From an uncultured Bacteroidota bacterium (lineage in GTDB: Bacteria; Bacteroidota; Bacteroidia; Flavobacteriales; Flavobacteriaceae), in NCBI GenBank assembly GCA_902536935.1, contig CACAZM010000002.1, positions 62,001 through 126,000 of the forward strand: 64,000 bases of DNA, in the 5' to 3' direction. This document shows, in pieces, positions 60,652 through 64,000 of the stretch. Under the pieces are notes generated by a model, which ran no database searches, was not told where the DNA came from, and was given only the letters and a program-made list of their open reading frames with translations. The translations under genes and the position numbers were made by a program. Position 1 is the stretch's first letter, and each line of letters starts with the position of its first letter.

Positions 60652-63328
60652 GCTATTATTGTTTTTTTTACTATTGAGTGGTTTTGGATATACTCAAAAA
60701 TATCAACCGCAGTTTTCTACTGCAGGGTTTTACCAAACAGACAAGAGTGTTCGTGAAGCTATTAATTTTAATGTAGGATGGCGCTTTATAAAGCAAGATG
60801 TTACTGGTGCGGAAAAACATGATTATGATGACAGCGCATGGAGCGTTGTAAACCTCCCTGATGGCTTGGAACTTTTGCCTTTAGCTGCCAGTGGTGGTGT
60901 AAATTACCAAGGACCAGCATGGTATCGAAAACAATTTAATTTGAATGAAACCATGCGCTCCAAAAAAGTCATACTTCATTTTGAAGGAATTATGGGTAAA
61001 TCTAAAATATGGGTAAACGGTGCTATGATAAAAGAGAACTTTAGTGGTTATTACCCCATACATATTGATGTCACTGAATACGTGGATTTTAAAAAACCAA
61101 ACACAGTTGCAGTTCGTGCCGATAATAGTAATGACCAAACCTACCCTCCAGGGAAATCACAAGAGCAATTAGATTTCACCTATTTTGGGGGTATTTACAG
61201 AGACGCTTGGCTGATAACTCATAACCATACTTACGTCACACATTCTACTGCAGCGGAAAAAGTAGCAGGTGGGGGTGTGTTTGTTCACTATGAAAACCTT
61301 TCTGAAAAATCAGTTGATGTTTTTGTTAATGTTGATGTTAATAATGAAGGAAAAAAGATGACAGTATTTGTCCAGCTAGACCTACTAGATAGCGATGGGA
61401 AAGCAGTTGCATCCTCAGTTAAAGAATATCATCTTCCAAAAAACAATGCTGTACAAACTCATGCGCAATTTACGGTTCTTAACCCCAAGCTTTGGCGCCC
61501 TGACAACCCACAACTACATGATCTTAGTGTAAGTTTAAAAAATAAACGTGGCGATGTGTTGGATACTTTTATAAAAAGGATTGGTATTCGAACTGTTGAA
61601 ATGCGAGGACAAGAAGGGTTTTATCTCAACGGCAAGCCTTACCCACAGCTTTTGATAGGAGCTAACAGGCATCAAGACTTTGCACATATTGGACACGCAC
61701 TTCCGAACAACTTACATTATCGCGATGCATTAAAACTACGTCAAACTGGAATGCGTGTAATTCGGTCGGCACATTTTGTTCAGGACCCTGCATTTATGGA
61801 TGCCTGCGATGAGTTAGGCTTATTATTTATTGCAACGATTCCAGGATGGCAATTCTGGAATAAAGACCCTATTTTCATGTATCGTATGTTGGATGATGTG
61901 CGAAAATTAATTCGTTTGGAACGTAACAGACCGTCAGTATTTATTTGGGAAATTATTCCTAATGAAACGCATTTTCCTGAGAAATTTGCTCAAGAAGCTA
62001 CAAAAGCTGCAAAAGAGGAATTTCCATTTAAAGGCTTATACACAGTAACAGATGCGCGTGAAATGAGAGGAAAAAACCAAAAATATTTTGACATGCTTTA
62101 TTCCAATGACCTAGTGGCAAAATATCCTAACAAAAGTATATTTAAGCGCGAATGGGGCGATTTTGTTGATAATTGGGTAGACCATAACTCTGTGAGCCGG
62201 GTAGCAAAACAATGGGGTGAGACAGCTCAAATCCGCCAAGCATTGCATTATTTTAAAGAAGAATGGATAGAAAATGGTGAGCTCAAAACCTGGCCTTCAC
62301 TTACAATGTCTTATGCTGCTAGCAAATCATTAGTTGGTGCAACTATGTGGCATCCATTTGATCATCAGCGGGGATATCATCCCGATCCCTTTTGGGGAGG
62401 TATCATGGACGCCTATCGCCAGCCAAAATTCTCATATTATCTAATGAAAAGTCTCCTTCCAACTAGCGGTCTTGAAAAAGTTCCCCAAGTTGATGCAAAG
62501 CCTTTTGTGTTTTTAGCGCATCTGATGACTCCCTTTTCTGCTGAAGATGTTGTAGTATTTACCAACTGCGAAGAAATAAAACTTACAATGTACGGAGAAG
62601 AAATTGGCGTAAAGAAAGCCACAGATGCTACTAACCCAGTACCAAGAGTGCCGGTTATTTTTAAAAATGTTTTTAAATACACAGATGTTAGAAATAAAAG
62701 TAAAAAAGGGTACGGAAAAATAAATCAGGAATATGTTGAGGGTGCGGTAATGAAAGCCGAAGGAATTATCAATGGAGCGGTAGTAACAGAACACAAACGT
62801 TGGCCGGTTGGAAGAAAGAGAAGGCTTGTAATAAAAGTAGATGATTCTGATATTCAGCCCATAGCGGATGGTAGCGATATTACTACGGTTGTTGCTTATT
62901 TAGTAGATGCGGGTGGAGCGATAAAACGATTAAGTGACGAATACGTACGTTTTACAGTTGAAGGGGAAGGCGAGTTAATTGGTAGTACAGCTAATGAAAT
63001 TAATCCGCAAAAGATGCTTTGGGGAGAAGCAATAGCTCTAATACGCTCAAGCACTACAGCTGGAAAAATTAAAGTTAAGGCAGCAATACTGAAAGAGGGG
63101 ATGAATATCCCAGATTTCGCTGAAATTGAGTTTAGCACTGTTGAGGCATCGCAAAATTTGTTTTACAACGAATTGCCTAATAATGACACAGCTGCTAAAA
63201 CTTCGCTTTTAAATCACCAAAACGAAGATTTAGAAAAATTACAAAATGAGTTGCGTAAAGTTCAAAAAGAGCTACAGAAGTATAAGATCAACGAGGTAGG
63301 AAAACAACAACAACAATTTATTCAGTGA
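60638..63328 (+). CDS. Glycoside hydrolase family 2 enzyme (beta-galactosidase-like)
   Basis: An 896-residue exported enzyme (signal 'LLLFFLLLSGFGYTQKY'; ATG 60644 is an equally good start). The order is sugar-binding domain ('NVGWRFIKQDVTGAEKHDYD', 'GPAWYRKQFNL', 'FGGIYRDAWLI'), Ig-like domain, TIM barrel, then two further beta domains. The acid/base Glu lies in 'VFIWEIIPNETHF' (about residue 443) and the probable nucleophile in 'FKREWGDFVDNW' (about 505). The last 35 residues ('EDLEKLQNELRKVQKELQKY') are a clear coiled coil ending in a Gln-run. It overlaps the esterase gene by 14 nt, so both are co-translated. Confidence 0.92.
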   Translation: MPMNRLLLFFLLLSGFGYTQKYQPQFSTAGFYQTDKSVREAINFNVGWRFIKQDVTGAEKHDYDDSAWSVVNLPDGLELLPLAASGGVNYQGPAWYRKQFNLNETMRSKKVILHFEGIMGKSKIWVNGAMIKENFSGYYPIHIDVTEYVDFKKPNTVAVRADNSNDQTYPPGKSQEQLDFTYFGGIYRDAWLITHNHTYVTHSTAAEKVAGGGVFVHYENLSEKSVDVFVNVDVNNEGKKMTVFVQLDLLDSDGKAVASSVKEYHLPKNNAVQTHAQFTVLNPKLWRPDNPQLHDLSVSLKNKRGDVLDTFIKRIGIRTVEMRGQEGFYLNGKPYPQLLIGANRHQDFAHIGHALPNNLHYRDALKLRQTGMRVIRSAHFVQDPAFMDACDELGLLFIATIPGWQFWNKDPIFMYRMLDDVRKLIRLERNRPSVFIWEIIPNETHFPEKFAQEATKAAKEEFPFKGLYTVTDAREMRGKNQKYFDMLYSNDLVAKYPNKSIFKREWGDFVDNWVDHNSVSRVAKQWGETAQIRQALHYFKEEWIENGELKTWPSLTMSYAASKSLVGATMWHPFDHQRGYHPDPFWGGIMDAYRQPKFSYYLMKSLLPTSGLEKVPQVDAKPFVFLAHLMTPFSAEDVVVFTNCEEIKLTMYGEEIGVKKATDATNPVPRVPVIFKNVFKYTDVRNKSKKGYGKINQEYVEGAVMKAEGIINGAVVTEHKRWPVGRKRRLVIKVDDSDIQPIADGSDITTVVAYLVDAGGAIKRLSDEYVRFTVEGEGELIGSTANEINPQKMLWGEAIALIRSSTTAGKIKVKAAILKEGMNIPDFAEIEFSTVEASQNLFYNELPNNDTAAKTSLLNHQNEDLEKLQNELRKVQKELQKYKINEVGKQQQQFIQ

Positions 63329-63335
63329 AATAATA

Positions 63336-64000
63336 ATGAAAATTATAAGCGATAAGAAGACAGTTCTGCTGATATCCCTATTATTTACGCTATATTCATG
63401 TGGTGGCGAAGATATAGTCAAAAATAACGATGATCCAGAGGAAATAATAGATGACACTTTGGAGCGTTTTGTTCCTGATGGTTATACAAAAACATGGGAA
63501 GATAATTTTGATGGCACAGAAATAAATACTGCTCATTGGACGGTAGGATCATTAAGAGATTCGGAAACAGGAGATATTGTACCAGGTGCCGATGGGGATC
63601 ATTTGCTTAAAACCAAATACAGTGGTTATGTTACTAAAGAGGATAGTTATTTAGAGGACGGTGCTTTAGTGTTACGAAATCAAAAAAGGTCCTTTAAAGG
63701 GACAAGCCCTGCGGGCAATTACAGTTACACTAGTGGTTGGGCTATGTCTATGCACAAAGTATATTTCAATAAAGGATATATTGAAATGCGAGCGCAGTTT
63801 CCATCAGGAGATAAGGTTTGGCCTGCACTTTGGTTGATAGCTGAAGATTTAGTTTGGGGACCCGAGTGGGATATGTTTGAATATTTTGGTAAAAATACTG
63901 TAGGTGAAGATGTGATGGGAATGCATTTATTAGTTGATGAATGGCCCAATCAAAAATGGGATACAGGGTATATTTATAATTTTGACGCTACATATGACTG
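63336..64000 (+). CDS. Glycoside hydrolase family 16 endo-enzyme, lipoprotein (3' end outside window)
   Basis: Not in the track because it runs off the right edge. From ATG 63336, 7 nt after the GH2 stop, it reads MKIISDKKTVLLISLLFTLY followed by 'SCGGED' (lipobox Cys22). The GH16 jelly roll begins at about residue 48 ('GYTKTWEDNFDGTEINTAHW'). The catalytic motif is 'EWDMFEYFG' (Glu177, Asp179, Glu182; ExDxxE beta-bulge type), after 'KGYIEMRAQFPSGDKVWPAL'. GH16 enzymes of this type cut beta-1,3 or beta-1,4 glucans and galactans such as laminarin, agar, porphyran or carrageenan. About 221 codons are visible. Confidence 0.92.
   Translation, partial: MKIISDKKTVLLISLLFTLYSCGGEDIVKNNDDPEEIIDDTLERFVPDGYTKTWEDNFDGTEINTAHWTVGSLRDSETGDIVPGADGDHLLKTKYSGYVTKEDSYLEDGALVLRNQKRSFKGTSPAGNYSYTSGWAMSMHKVYFNKGYIEMRAQFPSGDKVWPALWLIAEDLVWGPEWDMFEYFGKNTVGEDVMGMHLLVDEWPNQKWDTGYIYNFDATYD

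Noticed and set aside
54404-63328. Type IX secretion C-terminal sorting domains on the polysaccharide enzymes
   Set aside because: The C-termini of both GH2 enzymes, the sulfatase and the esterase were read, and none ends in a recognisable type A or B sorting domain.

Overview
This window is AT-rich bacterial chromosome from a member of the Bacteroidota, almost certainly a marine Flavobacteriaceae. The evidence is gldKLMN (gliding and type IX secretion), a SusC/SusD pair with glycoside hydrolases and a sulfatase, mevalonate-pathway genes, LptC/LptE and several small families typical of this class. Promoters of the Bacteroidota type (TTG, about 19 bp, TAnnTTTG) are present, and Shine-Dalgarno sequences are generally absent. 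No intact insertion sequence, prophage or CRISPR array was seen.

Layout. 1-5.8 kb (minus strand): groEL (cut by the window edge), groES, secG, a TPR-like protein, lptE, a sigma-54 activator and miaB. 6.0-14.6 kb (plus): topA, a degenerate arginase-fold protein, then gldK-gldL-gldM-gldN. After a 500-bp gap with gene scraps come a 64-aa conserved-looking protein, two mevalonate-pathway GHMP enzymes, a UbiA prenyltransferase and a pseudouridine synthase, ended by a terminator shared with a tRNA-Phe on the other strand. 19.3-26.8 kb (plus): an envelope run of coaX, an outer-membrane protein, a TPR lipoprotein-type export protein, lptC, a small membrane protein, a CorC/HlyC protein and ppiD. 27-42 kb: housekeeping genes on both strands (ruvC, hemW, M20 dipeptidase, tRNA-Leu, hemD, polyprenol mannosyltransferase, pyrC, tyrS, a PhoB/PhoR-like pair, trmB, an alkyltransferase-like protein, Mrp, NifU-like). 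42-46.2 kb: transport genes (aquaglyceroporin, sugar MFS permease, acetate-type Na+ symporter with its DUF4212 partner).

46.2-64 kb is the accessory part: a polysaccharide utilisation locus (susC, susD, two GH2 enzymes, an S1 sulfatase, a SASA-type acetylesterase, and a GH16 enzyme cut by the window edge), with galE beside it. The gene content fits a sulfated, possibly acetylated, galactan-like polysaccharide, but the substrate is inference. The left flank is scarred: a GH97 gene reduced to signal peptide plus C-terminal domain, a fragment of a GntR/LacI-type regulator, and an imperfect direct repeat on both sides of galE.

The most noteworthy points are: an arginase-fold protein at the head of the gld operon whose metal-binding signatures are all altered; a palindromic sigma-54-like promoter before groES in the same neighbourhood as a sigma-54 activator; the decayed GH97 and regulator remnants; and inverted repeats in the divergent control regions of the polysaccharide locus.
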